Shown in pieces: positions 43,716-54,053 of a stretch of DNA of 64,000 nucleotides. The notes below the pieces were generated by a model, which made no database searches, was not told the origin of the DNA, and worked only from the letters and a program-made list of their open reading frames with translations. The stretch is taken from contig NZ_JAMGBB010000001.1 of the NCBI RefSeq assembly GCF_023516505.1, positions 1,550,001 to 1,614,000 of the forward strand. Reading direction: 5' to 3'. The position numbers and the translations under genes were made by a program. Numbering within the stretch: position 1 is the first letter of the stretch; each line of letters begins with the position of its first letter. The DNA is from Sphingomonas brevis. GTDB lineage: Bacteria; Pseudomonadota; Alphaproteobacteria; Sphingomonadales; Sphingomonadaceae.

Positions 43716-44864
43716 ATGTTGACGAATACCCCACCTGCGGTGCGCCCGTTGCGCCCGCATTTTTCTTCCGGACCCTGCGCTAAGCCGCCGGGCTGGAGTT
43801 CCGATAAAATCCATACCCAAGTCCTTGGCAGGTCGCATCGCAGTGGCCTCGGCAAGCAGCGGCTCAAATATTGCATCGATCTGATGCGCGAAATGCTTGA
43901 GCTGCCCGATACTCATCGCATCGGCATCGTTGCTGGATCGGACACTGGCGCATTCGAAATGGCAATGTGGTCGATGCTGGGCGCACGGCCGGTAACCTGT
44001 CTCGCCTGGGAAAGCTTCGGCGAAGGCTGGGTAACCGATGCCGTCAAGCAGTTGCGGCTCGACCCAACGGTAATCCGTGCAGGCTATGGCGAGCTTCCCG
44101 ACCTCGGCGAGGTCGATTGGTCGAACGACGTGCTGTTCACCTGGAACGGGACGACGTCGGGGGTCCGGGTCCCCGACGGCGAGTGGATTGCGGCGGACCG
44201 CGAGGGGCTGAGTTTCGCCGACGCGACCAGCGCGGTGTTCGCCTACGATTTGCCTTGGGACAAGATCGATGTGGCGACCTTCAGCTGGCAGAAGGTCCTG
44301 GGCGGAGAGGGCGCGCATGGCGTGCTGATCCTCGGTCCGCGCGCCGTCGAGCGATTGGAAACCTACACGCCCGACAGGCCGCTGCCGAAGATCTTCCGCA
44401 TGACGAAGCCTGCCCCGGCGCAGGCCGGGGGCGGCAAGCTGATCGAGGGCATCTTTTCCGGCGAAACGATCAACACGCCGTCGATGCTGGCAGTCGAGGA
44501 TGCGATCTTCGCACTCGAATGGGCCAGGTCGGCCGGCGGCCTCAATGGGATGATCGCTCGGACCCAGGCCAACGCCGCCGCGCTCGATCGCATCGTCTTG
44601 GCTCGCAACTGGCTGGGACATCTGGCTCAGAACCCGGCGAGCCGGTCGAAAACCAGCGTCTGCCTGACGGTCGACGGGGCTGACGCCAGCTTTATCAAGC
44701 GCTTCACCACGCTGCTTGAGGAGGCAAGAGCGGCCTATGACATCGCCAGCTATCGCGATGCGCCGCCGGGCCTGCGCATCTGGTGCGGCGCGACCGTCGA
44801 CACTGCCGATATCGAGGCGCTCGGGCCATGGCTCGATTGGGCCTGGAGCGAACTCAACCCTTGA
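43716..44864 (+). CDS. serC: Phosphoserine aminotransferase
   Basis: The 382-residue protein is of the alphaproteobacterial SerC class: FSSGPCAKPPGWS near the N-terminus, GRSHRSGLGKQRL, and the PLP-Lys motif ATFSWQKVLGGEGAHG. It transaminates 3-phosphohydroxypyruvate to phosphoserine. The AAGGAGAG site sets the start at 43716. It is followed by a palindromic repeat and then serA, so the serine pathway genes form one unit; the product also feeds sphingolipid synthesis. Confidence 0.95.
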   Translation: MLTNTPPAVRPLRPHFSSGPCAKPPGWSSDKIHTQVLGRSHRSGLGKQRLKYCIDLMREMLELPDTHRIGIVAGSDTGAFEMAMWSMLGARPVTCLAWESFGEGWVTDAVKQLRLDPTVIRAGYGELPDLGEVDWSNDVLFTWNGTTSGVRVPDGEWIAADREGLSFADATSAVFAYDLPWDKIDVATFSWQKVLGGEGAHGVLILGPRAVERLETYTPDRPLPKIFRMTKPAPAQAGGGKLIEGIFSGETINTPSMLAVEDAIFALEWARSAGGLNGMIARTQANAAALDRIVLARNWLGHLAQNPASRSKTSVCLTVDGADASFIKRFTTLLEEARAAYDIASYRDAPPGLRIWCGATVDTADIEALGPWLDWAWSELNP

Positions 44865-44865
44865 T

Positions 44866-44941
44866 CGTCATCCCCGCGAAGGCGGGGACCCAGCAAGCAA
44901 GCGCGAAGCCGGACTGGGTTCCCGCTTTCGCGGGAATGACG
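44866..44941. repeat. Palindromic repeat between serC and serA (CGTCATTCCCGCG type)
   Basis: CGTCATCCCCGCGAAGGCGG on the left is mirrored by CCCGCTTTCGCGGGAATGAC on the right, with about 30 bases between. This is a widespread proteobacterial dispersed repeat. It fills nearly the whole serC-serA gap and would form a strong mRNA hairpin. Confidence 0.85.
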
Positions 44942-44954
44942 AAAGTATTTAAAA

Positions 44955-46535
44955 ATGACAGTAAAAGTTCTCATTTCCGACAAGATGGATCCCAGGGCGG
45001 CGGCGATTTTCCGCGAGCGGGGAATCGAGGTCGATGAGAAGCCCGGCCTCAACGCCGATGAGATCAGGGCGATTATCGGCGAATATGACGGGCTGGCGAT
45101 CCGGTCGGCGACCAAGGTAACCAAGGCACTGCTTGAGGCCGCGGACAATCTCAAGGTCGTGGGCCGGGCGGGAATCGGCGTCGATAACGTCGACATCCCC
45201 GCCGCCACCGCACGCGGTGTGGTGGTGATGAACACGCCGTTCGGAAACTCGATTACGACCGCCGAACATGCAATCGCGCTGATGTTCGCGTTGGCCCGCC
45301 AGCTGCCCGAAGCGGATGCTTCGACCCAGGCAGGCAAGTGGGAAAAGAACCGGTTCATGGGCGTCGAGGTAACCGGCAAGACGCTCGGCCTGATCGGCTG
45401 CGGCAACATCGGGTCGATCGTCGCCACGCGGGCGCTGGGCCTGAGGATGAAGGTCGCGGCGTTCGACCCCTTCCTGACGCCCGAGCGGGCGGTCGAGCTC
45501 GGGGTCGACAAGGTCGAGCTGGACGAGTTGCTGAGGCGCGCCGACTTCATCACGCTGCACACGCCGCTGACCGACCAGACACGCAACATCCTGAGCCGCG
45601 AGAATCTGGCCAAGACCAAGCCGGGCGTTAGGATCATCAATTGCGCGCGCGGCGGGCTGATCGACGAGCAGGCGCTGAAGGAAGCGTTGGACAGCGGCCA
45701 CGTCGCCGGCGCGGCGCTGGACGTGTTCGTGACCGAGCCGGCGACGGCCTCGCCGCTGTTCGGCACCCCCAATTTCATTTCGACCCCCCACCTCGGCGCG
45801 TCGACCAGTGAAGCGCAGGTCAATGTTGCGATCCAGGTAGCCGAGCAGATGAGTGACTATCTGCTGCTTGGCGGCGTGACCAACGCGGTCAACATGCCAT
45901 CGCTATCGGCGGAGGAGGCCCCGCGGCTGCGGCCCTATATGGCTCTTGCCGAAAAGCTGGGGAAACTGGCCGGGCAGATTCTTGGCGAGGACGTCCGATC
46001 GGTGTCCGTCGAAGTCGAAGGAGCCGCGGCCCAGCTCAACCAGAAGCCGATCACCGGCGCCGTGCTGGCAGGCCTGATGGGCACCTATTCGCAGACGGTG
46101 AACATGGTCAACGCACCGTTCCTGGCCAAGGAACGGGGACTCGATGTGCGCGAGGTTCGCCATGACCGCGAAGGCGACTACCACACGCTTGTGGCGGTCG
46201 AAATCGGCACGTCGAACGGCACGGCGCGGGTCGCCGGCACCTTGTTCGGCAACAAGGCGCCGCGGCTGGTCGAGCTGTTCGGGGTCGAGGTCGAGGCCGA
46301 GCTAGGCGGCACGATGATCTATATCGTCAACACCGACACGCCGGGCTTCATCGGGCGGCTGGGAACGGCACTGGGCGAGGCCGGCATCAACATCGCCACC
46401 TTCAACCTCGGCCGCCGCGAGGCGCTGGGTGAAGCGGTTGCGCTGGTGGCTGTCGACGGCGAGGTGCCGATCGAGGTCGTCGCGACATTGGCGAAGCTGG
46501 AGGGCGTCAGGGACGTCGTGCCGCTGAGGTTCTGA
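44955..46535 (+). CDS. serA: D-3-phosphoglycerate dehydrogenase
   Basis: The 526-residue protein is the long, ACT-containing type. It has the NAD loop LIGCGNIGSIVATRAL, the catalytic region NCARGGLIDEQAL, HLGASTSEAQ, an intervening domain at about 310-450, and a C-terminal ACT domain (MIYIVNTDTPGFIGRLGTAL). It oxidises 3-phosphoglycerate, the first step of serine synthesis, and is probably feedback-inhibited by serine through ACT. Confidence 0.97.
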   Translation: MTVKVLISDKMDPRAAAIFRERGIEVDEKPGLNADEIRAIIGEYDGLAIRSATKVTKALLEAADNLKVVGRAGIGVDNVDIPAATARGVVVMNTPFGNSITTAEHAIALMFALARQLPEADASTQAGKWEKNRFMGVEVTGKTLGLIGCGNIGSIVATRALGLRMKVAAFDPFLTPERAVELGVDKVELDELLRRADFITLHTPLTDQTRNILSRENLAKTKPGVRIINCARGGLIDEQALKEALDSGHVAGAALDVFVTEPATASPLFGTPNFISTPHLGASTSEAQVNVAIQVAEQMSDYLLLGGVTNAVNMPSLSAEEAPRLRPYMALAEKLGKLAGQILGEDVRSVSVEVEGAAAQLNQKPITGAVLAGLMGTYSQTVNMVNAPFLAKERGLDVREVRHDREGDYHTLVAVEIGTSNGTARVAGTLFGNKAPRLVELFGVEVEAELGGTMIYIVNTDTPGFIGRLGTALGEAGINIATFNLGRREALGEAVALVAVDGEVPIEVVATLAKLEGVRDVVPLRF

Positions 46536-46638
46536 GGCGAAGGCCCTGGTACGCATCGGCCAAGGAACCGGCCTTCGGTGCTAACCCGGATACGGAGGGC
46601 CGCCGGAATGGAATATGTGCCCGATCCAAGGGCACTCG

Positions 46639-47139
46639 ATGAGCAACGAACAGGACAACCGGCAATCCCAGGCGGACGCGAGCGTCGAGCAGGAAATTCG
46701 GCTGGCACGAAAATTCAGCCCCCAGGAGGCGATGGCGCGCATGGCCGGCCCGGGTGCGATGAAGGGGGCTTCGCCGGTCTCGCCCGTGGCACAGGCGGAG
46801 ATGGAGATCGGCAACTGGCTGAAAAGTCAGGTCCAGGACCCGTCGGGAATCCTGCAGATGGTCCTTCAGCGTTATCTCAACGGAAGCGCCTTGCTGTTCG
46901 AGAATATCGACCGTCCCCTTGTTGCCCTTTCAGCCTATTGCCAGCGGCTGCTGGGTTCCGATCCGCTATTGGAAGAGATTGTCCGTGAGGCCGACATAGA
47001 ATGGGGCCGCAGGATGGATGAGCGGCCCCGTTTCGATCGCGCCGGGATGCCGCTCTCCGCCGACGACCCCTACACCCTTCGGTCGGTTCGCAGGCTGCTT
47101 GAGGAAGCTGCAATTCAATTGGCGGATGAGATTGGCTGA
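46639..47139 (+). CDS. Hypothetical protein, 166 residues
   Basis: The protein begins MSNEQDNRQSQADASVEQEI and appears soluble and mostly helical. QEAMARMAGPGAMKGASPVS, EIGNWLKSQVQDPSGILQMV and LRSVRRLLEEAAIQLADEI are the most regular stretches. I do not recognise a family. AAGGG upstream supports the start; an in-frame ATG at 46615 is less likely. It lies between serA and a small gene in the same direction. The 103 bases before it contain an inverted pair CGAAGGCC / GGCCTTCG. Confidence 0.75.
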   Translation: MSNEQDNRQSQADASVEQEIRLARKFSPQEAMARMAGPGAMKGASPVSPVAQAEMEIGNWLKSQVQDPSGILQMVLQRYLNGSALLFENIDRPLVALSAYCQRLLGSDPLLEEIVREADIEWGRRMDERPRFDRAGMPLSADDPYTLRSVRRLLEEAAIQLADEIG

Positions 47140-47193
47140 ATCTTGCAGTTCCAGCCATTGCGGACCGCGGCCGGTGCGTTAAGCCCTATCCTC

Positions 47194-47400
47194 ATGGAAC
47201 CGCTGTTCGTCTTGCTACACAGCATGGCCGAGACGGGCCGGGTAAAAGTCGTCGGGCTCTATTCGTCACTTGATCTCGCCGAAGCCGCAAGGGAACGTGC
47301 CCGGGGGCTGCCCGGCTTCATCGATGAGCCGGATGGTTTCTCAATCGAACAGTATGAGGTCGACAGGGATCATTGGCCGCGAGGCTTCGTCCGGCTGTAA
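47194..47400 (+). CDS. Small protein of the DUF7336-like type
   Basis: The 68-residue protein contains VKVVGLYSSLDLAEAARERA and GFSIEQYEVDRDHWPRGFV, a pattern seen in small proteins often encoded near metabolic genes and carrying a DUF7336-like fold. The ATG at 47194 begins MEPLFVLLHSM. A longer in-frame start at 47143 adds residues that do not resemble the family. The function is unknown. Confidence 0.7.
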   Translation: MEPLFVLLHSMAETGRVKVVGLYSSLDLAEAARERARGLPGFIDEPDGFSIEQYEVDRDHWPRGFVRL

Positions 47401-47497
47401 ACGCCGGCGGCGATCGCCGAACCGGGCTTCGTCAACCTAGACGCGCCGCGGCTTCCCGATTAGGAGCGCGCGTACTCCGCAAAACAAGGATATTCGC

Positions 47498-48787
<1,290 letters not shown>

Positions 48788-48798
48788 CGGACGACTGT

Positions 48799-48828
48799 AA
48801 TGGCCGCTTTCCACCCACTGCGGCCATT
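48799..48828 (-). repeat. 30-base palindromic repeat, copy 8 (inverted)
   Basis: AATGGCCGCTTTCCACCCAC followed by TGCGGCCATT. Both arms carry the compensating GGCC change (AATGGCCGC / GCGGCCATT). Orientation is opposite to the 19-22 kb copies. It sits between convergent purA and the peptide transporter gene. Confidence 0.8.
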
Positions 48829-48842
48829 AAGGACAGATTTGC

Positions 48843-50222
48843 CTAGCCCGCAGGCGGCAGCGCCAGACTGCGCTCAAGCTTCCCCCTGAACATCATAATG
48901 AGGATGCCGCCGGTGACGCCAATGGCGGCATGCATCGTCCAAAAGGCGGATGGAGTCATTTGCTCATAGAAGGCGCCGAGGCGGCCGATCAGATTGTTTC
49001 CGACGAACAGCGTGAGGAATGAGACGCCCATCATCGTCGCATTGATCTTCGGCGGCGCCGCCTTGGAGACAAGTGCGAGAAGGCTCGGCCAGAAATACAT
49101 GAAGCCGACGCCCTGGATCGTGCAGTAGAGTACCGGCCAGACCCAAAGCACCCGACCTGGAGAAAGAATGATTGCCGCGACGAGTACAAGGTTCGCGGCC
49201 CCGCAAATGGACGATCCAATCGCTATCTTCGTCAGCAATGTCGGCTCGCGACCAACGCGAGCCTGTCGATTCCAAAGGGCGAAAAGGACGGGAACGCAAA
49301 GAATGCTGACCAGGGGGTCGATCGAATAGAACCACGGGATGGGGATTTGAAATCCGAACGCGTCCAGGTTCGCATGATCCTGAAGCCAGACCGGATGAAC
49401 ATTGGCCAGCTGATAATAGGCAATTTGGGCAAGAACCGTGACGGCCATTACGACTAGCAGCGCGACAACAATCCTGCGGTCCTCGGCCGAAGCCGGCCCG
49501 CTTTGCAGGCCGCGTTGAGCGACCTTCGCCGGCAAGTGACGGAAGCCCCGGAGATAGGTGGCGAGCGCTCCCAACATCAGGAGAGCAGCCGCGCCGAACC
49601 CTATGTGCCAACCGTATCGCGCACCGAGAAACCCGCAAAACAAAGGGCCCAGGACAGCGCCGAAGTTGATCCCGGTACTGAAGATTGCGAACGCGCGAGT
49701 GCGGCGAGCCTCGTCGTTCGCGGCGTAAAGACCGCCGACCTGCGCGGAGATGTTGCCCTTAAGCAGACCCGAGCCGACGATCAGCAGCAAGAGCGCAAGA
49801 AGGAAGCTCTCGTCGAAGGCCATGGCGACATGCCCGCCGCTCATCGACAATGCCCCCGCCACAACGGCATTTCGCTGGCCGATCCAGCGGTCTCCGATCC
49901 AGCCGCCGATGACGGGAGTAAAATAGACGAAACCGGCGTAAAGCCCGAAAAGCTGAGAGGCGAGAGCCTGGGTTGAGAGCGGCCCGAACAGCCGTTCCAT
50001 CGCAGCGCGGAAACCCTGGAAGCCGACGATATGTTCGATGTGACCGGGCAGGAGCAGCTGGTTGACCATGTAAAGGACCAGCAGCGAAATCATTCCATAA
50101 TATGAGAAACGCTCCCACGCCTCGGTGAAGGCAAGATAAGCCAGCCCCTTGGGGTGGCCTAGGAAGCTGGAATCGGGCCGGTCCGATTGTGGAAGTGAAG
50201 CGGCTGCGGTGCTTGCGGCCAT
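48843..50222 (-). CDS. POT-family proton-coupled oligopeptide transporter
   Basis: The 459-residue protein has about 12-14 membrane segments, the POT signature EAWERFSYYGMISLLVLYMV near residue 34, and GGWIGDRWIGQRN. The family imports di- and tripeptides with protons. The second signature region is FSTGINFGAVLGPLFCGFLG. It is convergent with purA, and a 30-base repeat lies upstream of its start. Confidence 0.92.
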   Translation of the reverse strand: MAASTAAASLPQSDRPDSSFLGHPKGLAYLAFTEAWERFSYYGMISLLVLYMVNQLLLPGHIEHIVGFQGFRAAMERLFGPLSTQALASQLFGLYAGFVYFTPVIGGWIGDRWIGQRNAVVAGALSMSGGHVAMAFDESFLLALLLLIVGSGLLKGNISAQVGGLYAANDEARRTRAFAIFSTGINFGAVLGPLFCGFLGARYGWHIGFGAAALLMLGALATYLRGFRHLPAKVAQRGLQSGPASAEDRRIVVALLVVMAVTVLAQIAYYQLANVHPVWLQDHANLDAFGFQIPIPWFYSIDPLVSILCVPVLFALWNRQARVGREPTLLTKIAIGSSICGAANLVLVAAIILSPGRVLWVWPVLYCTIQGVGFMYFWPSLLALVSKAAPPKINATMMGVSFLTLFVGNNLIGRLGAFYEQMTPSAFWTMHAAIGVTGGILIMMFRGKLERSLALPPAG

Positions 50223-50276
50223 TACCTACGGCTAGCAGGCTGGCATCATCGCGCAAGGAATTCGTGGCCAGCCCCT

Positions 50277-50306
50277 AACGGCCGCTTTCCACCCGTTGCG
50301 GTCATT
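50277..50306 (-). repeat. 30-base palindromic repeat, copy 9 (inverted)
   Basis: AACGGCCGCTTTCCACCCGT followed by TGCGGTCATT, between the peptide transporter and the NrtS-like gene. Confidence 0.75.
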
Positions 50307-50315
50307 AGCCAGTCG

Positions 50316-50540
50316 TCATCGAGGGCTGCGTAACGCTGCGTAGCTGCCGTAGCTCACTACCAGGAACGGGATGATGTAGGTCAGCACCAGCTTCCAGATG
50401 ACTGGCCACCGGCCTTGCAAGATTTCCGGCCCCTGGTTGATGCCGTTGACGACGGTGCCGACGAGCAGCGCCATCAGCAGAGACCGCTTGATCACGGGCC
50501 AGGCGAAGGTCCGTTTTACTGCCAACTGCCAATGCGACAT
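50316..50540 (-). CDS. NrtS-type small membrane protein
   Basis: The 74-residue protein has two membrane helices (RSLLMALLVGTVVNGINQGP and WKLVLTYIIPFLVVSYGSYA). This is the length and the paired INQG/Pro-Tyr pattern of the NrtS nitrate/nitrite transporter family. The activity is known only for a few members. It follows a small unknown gene by 42 bases on the same strand. Confidence 0.75.
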   Translation of the reverse strand: MSHWQLAVKRTFAWPVIKRSLLMALLVGTVVNGINQGPEILQGRWPVIWKLVLTYIIPFLVVSYGSYAALRSPR

Positions 50541-50582
50541 TCAAAATAGCTCCCGCCATAAGGTCCGAGGCACCCGCCCTGA

Positions 50583-50732
50583 TCACCAGGGCTCGGTTCC
50601 CGCCTGCAAGGTTCGGATTTGCGCACGAAGATTGGCGATCTGGACCTGCAGCGGCCGCAGCTCCCGCGCCAAGATCCTGGCGACTTCGCTGCGGGTCACC
50701 GGCGCGTCGAGACCATGCGGCGCATGTTTCAT
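50583..50732 (-). CDS. Small hypothetical helical protein, 49 residues
   Basis: The frame reads MKHAPHGLDAPVTRSEVARI and continues as a charged helix (LRPLQVQIANLRAQIRTLQA). An AAAGGGA site lies about 9 bases before the ATG. The heptad-like Leu/Ile spacing suggests a short coiled coil. It precedes the NrtS-like gene and may be co-transcribed with it. No family is recognised. Confidence 0.42.
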   Translation of the reverse strand: MKHAPHGLDAPVTRSEVARILARELRPLQVQIANLRAQIRTLQAGTEPW

Positions 50733-50773
50733 CGGTTGATCCCTTTTGCGTCACTTTAAGCGATTCGAGAGTG

Positions 50774-50806
50774 GCTGGTTCAGCCTTCTCCCTCGACAGA
50801 ACCAGC
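50774..50806 (-). other. Hairpin in the gloB downstream region
   Basis: GCTGGTTC pairs with GAACCAGC across a 17-base loop, about 65 bases after the gloB stop on the minus strand. No clear T-run follows, so it is an uncertain terminator or stability element. The rest of 50755-50871 shows nothing else. Confidence 0.4.
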
Positions 50807-50871
50807 GCATTCCCACGATAAGGGATTCGCCCGCCCGCGGACGGTACGAAATCGGGACCGGCGGGGGCGCG

Positions 50872-51705
50872 TCATCCCTTATGTTCATTCTTCCACGACC
50901 TAAGCGCTTCGAAGCTGGCGAGGCGCGAAGCAGGATCGATGCCGCGCTTCAGCCGCAGTGATTCCAGCACTTCCGGCTCCATCACGCGCAGGAAAGGGTT
51001 GGTCGCCCTTTCCACGCCGATCGTCGACGGCAGGGTCGGCAGGCCCAGCTCGCGTTTTCCAGACTCGGTTTCGATGCGGGCGGCGAGCACCGGGTTTGAC
51101 GGTTCCGTCTCCAGCGCAAAGCCAAGGTTGGCTAGCGTATATTCGTGCGCGCAATAGACCTGGGTCTGCGGCGGCAGGGTGGCCAGCCGGTCGAGCGAAT
51201 CGAGCATGGCCCGCATCGAGCCCCCGAACACTTTTCCGCAGCCGCCGCCGAACAATGTGTCGCCGCTGAACAGCCAGTGACGCTGCTCGTCGACATAGAC
51301 GATGTGGCCCTTTGTATGGCCCGGCACCGCCAACACCTTGAGCGACAGGTCCAGCTGCCCAAGAATGACCACATCGCCCTCTCCGACGACATGGGTGACG
51401 CAGTCCAGCGGCACCGTACCCGGCTCGGGGAAGGGCGGATGCGTGACCCGGTCATGGTCGTTCAGGCGCGGCCCGTACACCGGAACCGGCCATTTCTGGA
51501 GCAGGCCGGGCACGCCCCAGGCATGATCGTAATGAAGGTGGGTGATGATGATCGCCGCCAGCTCCAGGCCCTTGGCCTCGATCGCTTCGACCACCGGTTG
51601 CGCAACGCCCGGGTCGACCACCACCGCGTGGCTGCCGTCGTGAATCATCCAGACATAATTGTCCTTGAACGTCAGGACCGGCTCTATTTGCAGACGATCG
51701 GTCAT
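50872..51705 (-). CDS. gloB: Hydroxyacylglutathione hydrolase (glyoxalase II)
   Basis: The 277-residue protein is a metallo-beta-lactamase-fold hydrolase with ITHLHYDHAWG, later PGHTKGHIVYV and SGDTLFGGGCGKVFGG, and CAHEYTLANLGFA in the glyoxalase II region. It hydrolyses S-lactoylglutathione to lactate and glutathione. The ATG overlaps the TGA of the upstream glutathione transferase gene (ATGA), so the pair is coupled and forms a glutathione-based detoxification unit. Confidence 0.95.
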   Translation of the reverse strand: MTDRLQIEPVLTFKDNYVWMIHDGSHAVVVDPGVAQPVVEAIEAKGLELAAIIITHLHYDHAWGVPGLLQKWPVPVYGPRLNDHDRVTHPPFPEPGTVPLDCVTHVVGEGDVVILGQLDLSLKVLAVPGHTKGHIVYVDEQRHWLFSGDTLFGGGCGKVFGGSMRAMLDSLDRLATLPPQTQVYCAHEYTLANLGFALETEPSNPVLAARIETESGKRELGLPTLPSTIGVERATNPFLRVMEPEVLESLRLKRGIDPASRLASFEALRSWKNEHKG

Positions 51706-52340
51706 GCGGGCAGCTGGGCGCTGGGGATGGTGGCGACCCACGCCGGCACCTGGTTGAGCCGTTCCCACCAGGCCTTCAGGCGCCGAAACCCGCCGATCGG
51801 AAAGCGGCCGCGTTCCATGTAGGTCGCAGCGCCGCCGACGACGAAGTCCGCCAGCGTCGGCTTGTTACCGACCAGGAAGTCGCGATTGGCAAGCTGGTCG
51901 TCGAGGAGCTTCGCCAGCGGCCGGAACAGCGCTTCGCCCTCGGTCACGCGGGCGGCATCCGGCTCGCCAATGCCCATCATCGGCTTGCGGACATTCTCGT
52001 GGGTCAGGATTTCCGTCGCCCGCGACCAGGCGGACGCCTCCCAGAACAGCCAGCGGGTGATGTCCGCCCTGGCTTCGATGTTGCGCGGATAGAAGCTGGT
52101 GTCGCCGTGTCGGTCGCACAAATATTGGCAGATGGCGTTCGACTCCCAAAGCAGCAGGTCGTCACCAATCGCCAGCGCCGGCAGCTTGCCCATCGGATTG
52201 ACGGCCAGATATTCGGCGCTGCGGTGCTCGCCCTTGACCAGATTGACCAACTTCTTGTCGAGATCCTTGATGCCGAGGTGAGCAATCACCGCATCGACCT
52301 TGCGGACGTTGGGCGAGGGCGGAAAATGGTAGAATTTCAT
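51702..52340 (-). CDS. Glutathione S-transferase family protein
   Basis: The 212-residue protein has a thioredoxin-like N-terminus (MKFYHFPPSPNVRKVDAVIA) with NPMGKLPALAIGDDLLLWES, the glutathione-binding segment. The C-terminal helical domain includes FLVGNKPTLADFVVGGAATY. The N-terminal Ser/Pro replaces the Tyr of some classes. It is translated together with gloB. The substrate is unknown; conjugation of electrophiles is expected. Confidence 0.92.
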   Translation of the reverse strand: MKFYHFPPSPNVRKVDAVIAHLGIKDLDKKLVNLVKGEHRSAEYLAVNPMGKLPALAIGDDLLLWESNAICQYLCDRHGDTSFYPRNIEARADITRWLFWEASAWSRATEILTHENVRKPMMGIGEPDAARVTEGEALFRPLAKLLDDQLANRDFLVGNKPTLADFVVGGAATYMERGRFPIGGFRRLKAWWERLNQVPAWVATIPSAQLPA

Positions 52341-52422
52341 GATGTTGGCTCCAAGCGACTCTGTATCGCCCGATGCCGAATTTAGGCTGGATGGCCGTTT
52401 CGGTGGGGTACGGAAAGTGGAC

Positions 52423-53127
52423 CTATTGCACCCTGGCCGAATAGTGCGGGTTGCGATTGCCAGCCTTGGCTGCAGGCGGGATGTGCGCGAACAGATAAAG
52501 CTCGAACCACTCCGGGAAGGCTTTCACCGCGCTTTTCGTGCCGGTCACTTCCAGTCCGATGCGCCGGGCTTCGGCGAAGCTCAGGTCGCCGCGCCACCAT
52601 GCCACCAGCGCATCGAGCGGCGCCTTGACGCAGACCGGTTCCGGAAAGCCGGGGTTCTGGTGGCACAGCGATGCCTCGGTCTTCTTGAGCAGCATGTAAC
52701 GCGGGCGATGGCCGCGAATCTCGAACCGAACTACGAACGGATCCCTGGGCAGTTCCGAAAACCGCACTCGCCGTTCCATGTCGGCCAGCAGTGGTTCGAG
52801 GTCGATGTCCTCCTTGGCCGGTTGCCGGGACAGCCAGCGCTGCCCCCAGGCGCCCAGCACCCCGACCATCGTCGCGATCTCCTGGCCCGCCTCAGTCAGC
52901 ACATATTCCTGGCCGTTCGGTCCGTCGGCTCTGGCCACGGCCCCGGCGTAGATCAGCGCCTTCAGCCGTTCCGACAGCACGGTGCGCGAGATGCGGGGAA
53001 TGCCGCGGCGAATGTCGTTGAAACGGCGACTTCCACAGAGAATTTCCCGAACGATTAATAGAGTCCATCGACCGCCCAACACTTCGTGCGCGCGGGCCAT
53101 GGAACAGAATTGGCCATATCCGCTCAT
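52423..53127 (-). CDS. HxlR-family transcriptional regulator
   Basis: The 234-residue protein has an N-terminal winged helix of the HxlR/MarR type (ARAHEVLGGRWTLLIVREIL, RRFNDIRRGIPRISRTVLSE). A longer-than-usual C-terminal domain of about 120 residues follows, possibly a sensor. ATG at 53127 is used; GTG two codons before is possible. It is divergent from the SDR gene (110 bases) and may control it or the glutathione genes. Confidence 0.9.
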   Translation of the reverse strand: MSGYGQFCSMARAHEVLGGRWTLLIVREILCGSRRFNDIRRGIPRISRTVLSERLKALIYAGAVARADGPNGQEYVLTEAGQEIATMVGVLGAWGQRWLSRQPAKEDIDLEPLLADMERRVRFSELPRDPFVVRFEIRGHRPRYMLLKKTEASLCHQNPGFPEPVCVKAPLDALVAWWRGDLSFAEARRIGLEVTGTKSAVKAFPEWFELYLFAHIPPAAKAGNRNPHYSARVQ

Positions 53128-53237
53128 GGCCACATCTTAACACATGTCCGGCGCCAGGCAGGTACGGATTACGGACCTGATTGAAGCCCCCATGCAACCT
53201 AAATGCCGCGGACCCCAATCGCTGCGGAGTTCGCCAG

Positions 53238-53999
53238 GTGAGTCTCGAAAACAAGGTCGTTGTCATCACCGGCGGCGGTTCCGGTCTCGGCGCTGACGCA
53301 GCCAGGGCCGCCCATGCCGCCGGTGCCAAAATCCTGCTCAACGGGCGAACCCAATCCAAGCTGGCTGCCGTTGCATCGCACATCGACCCCAGCGGCAAGG
53401 ACGTCGCCCTGGTCGCCGGGGACATTGGCGACCCCGCCGTCGGCGCGCGCGTCATCAAGACGGCAAGGCAGCGGTTTGGCGGCGTTGACGTCCTCTACAA
53501 CAATGCCGGCGTGTTCGGGATCAAGCCGTTCCAGGAGGTCACTCGCGCCGATCTGATCGAATATTTCAACCTGATGTCGGGCTATTTCACCACCACGCAG
53601 TTCGCGGTTGTCGAGATGATGAAGCGGGGCGGCGGATCGGTGGTCAATGTCGGGTCGATCTGGGCAATGCAGGGCGTCGGCATTACCCCCGCGGCGGTTC
53701 CATCCATGGCCAAGGGCGGGATTCATGCCTTGACCCGGGCGCTGGCGATCGAACTTGCCGGGCACAATATCCGGGTCAACGCGATCGCTCCGGCGGTGGT
53801 CGAAACGCCGCTGCTGGAATCGCTCGCTTCGTCCGGCCAGATCGCGGCCTTCAATGGCTTTCACCCGCTCGGGCGGAACGGCCAGCCGCGCGACATAACC
53901 TCGGCATTCCTGTTCCTGGCCGACGAAGCCGCTTCGGGCTGGATCACCGGAGTCACGCTCCCCGTCGACGGCGGAGTGACGGCAGGAACGACGCATTAA
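53238..53999 (+). CDS. Short-chain dehydrogenase-like protein with altered active site
   Basis: The 253-residue protein has the SDR cofactor loop ITGGGSGLG, the NNAG motif, and a C-terminal LPVDGG. The usual Ser is in VNVGSIW, but the Tyr of YxxxK is replaced: the segment reads VPSMAKGG, with Pro where Tyr is expected and Lys kept. It may use another residue or not be catalytic. GTG at 53238 (VSLENKVVV) matches the family N-terminus; an upstream in-frame start at 53181 does not. It is divergent from the HxlR gene. Confidence 0.85.
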   Translation: MSLENKVVVITGGGSGLGADAARAAHAAGAKILLNGRTQSKLAAVASHIDPSGKDVALVAGDIGDPAVGARVIKTARQRFGGVDVLYNNAGVFGIKPFQEVTRADLIEYFNLMSGYFTTTQFAVVEMMKRGGGSVVNVGSIWAMQGVGITPAAVPSMAKGGIHALTRALAIELAGHNIRVNAIAPAVVETPLLESLASSGQIAAFNGFHPLGRNGQPRDITSAFLFLADEAASGWITGVTLPVDGGVTAGTTH

Positions 54000-54053
54000 T
54001 CACCCGTAACAGGCGATCGCGCCGCCGGGCACCATTCAACCGCAGGAAGGGTA

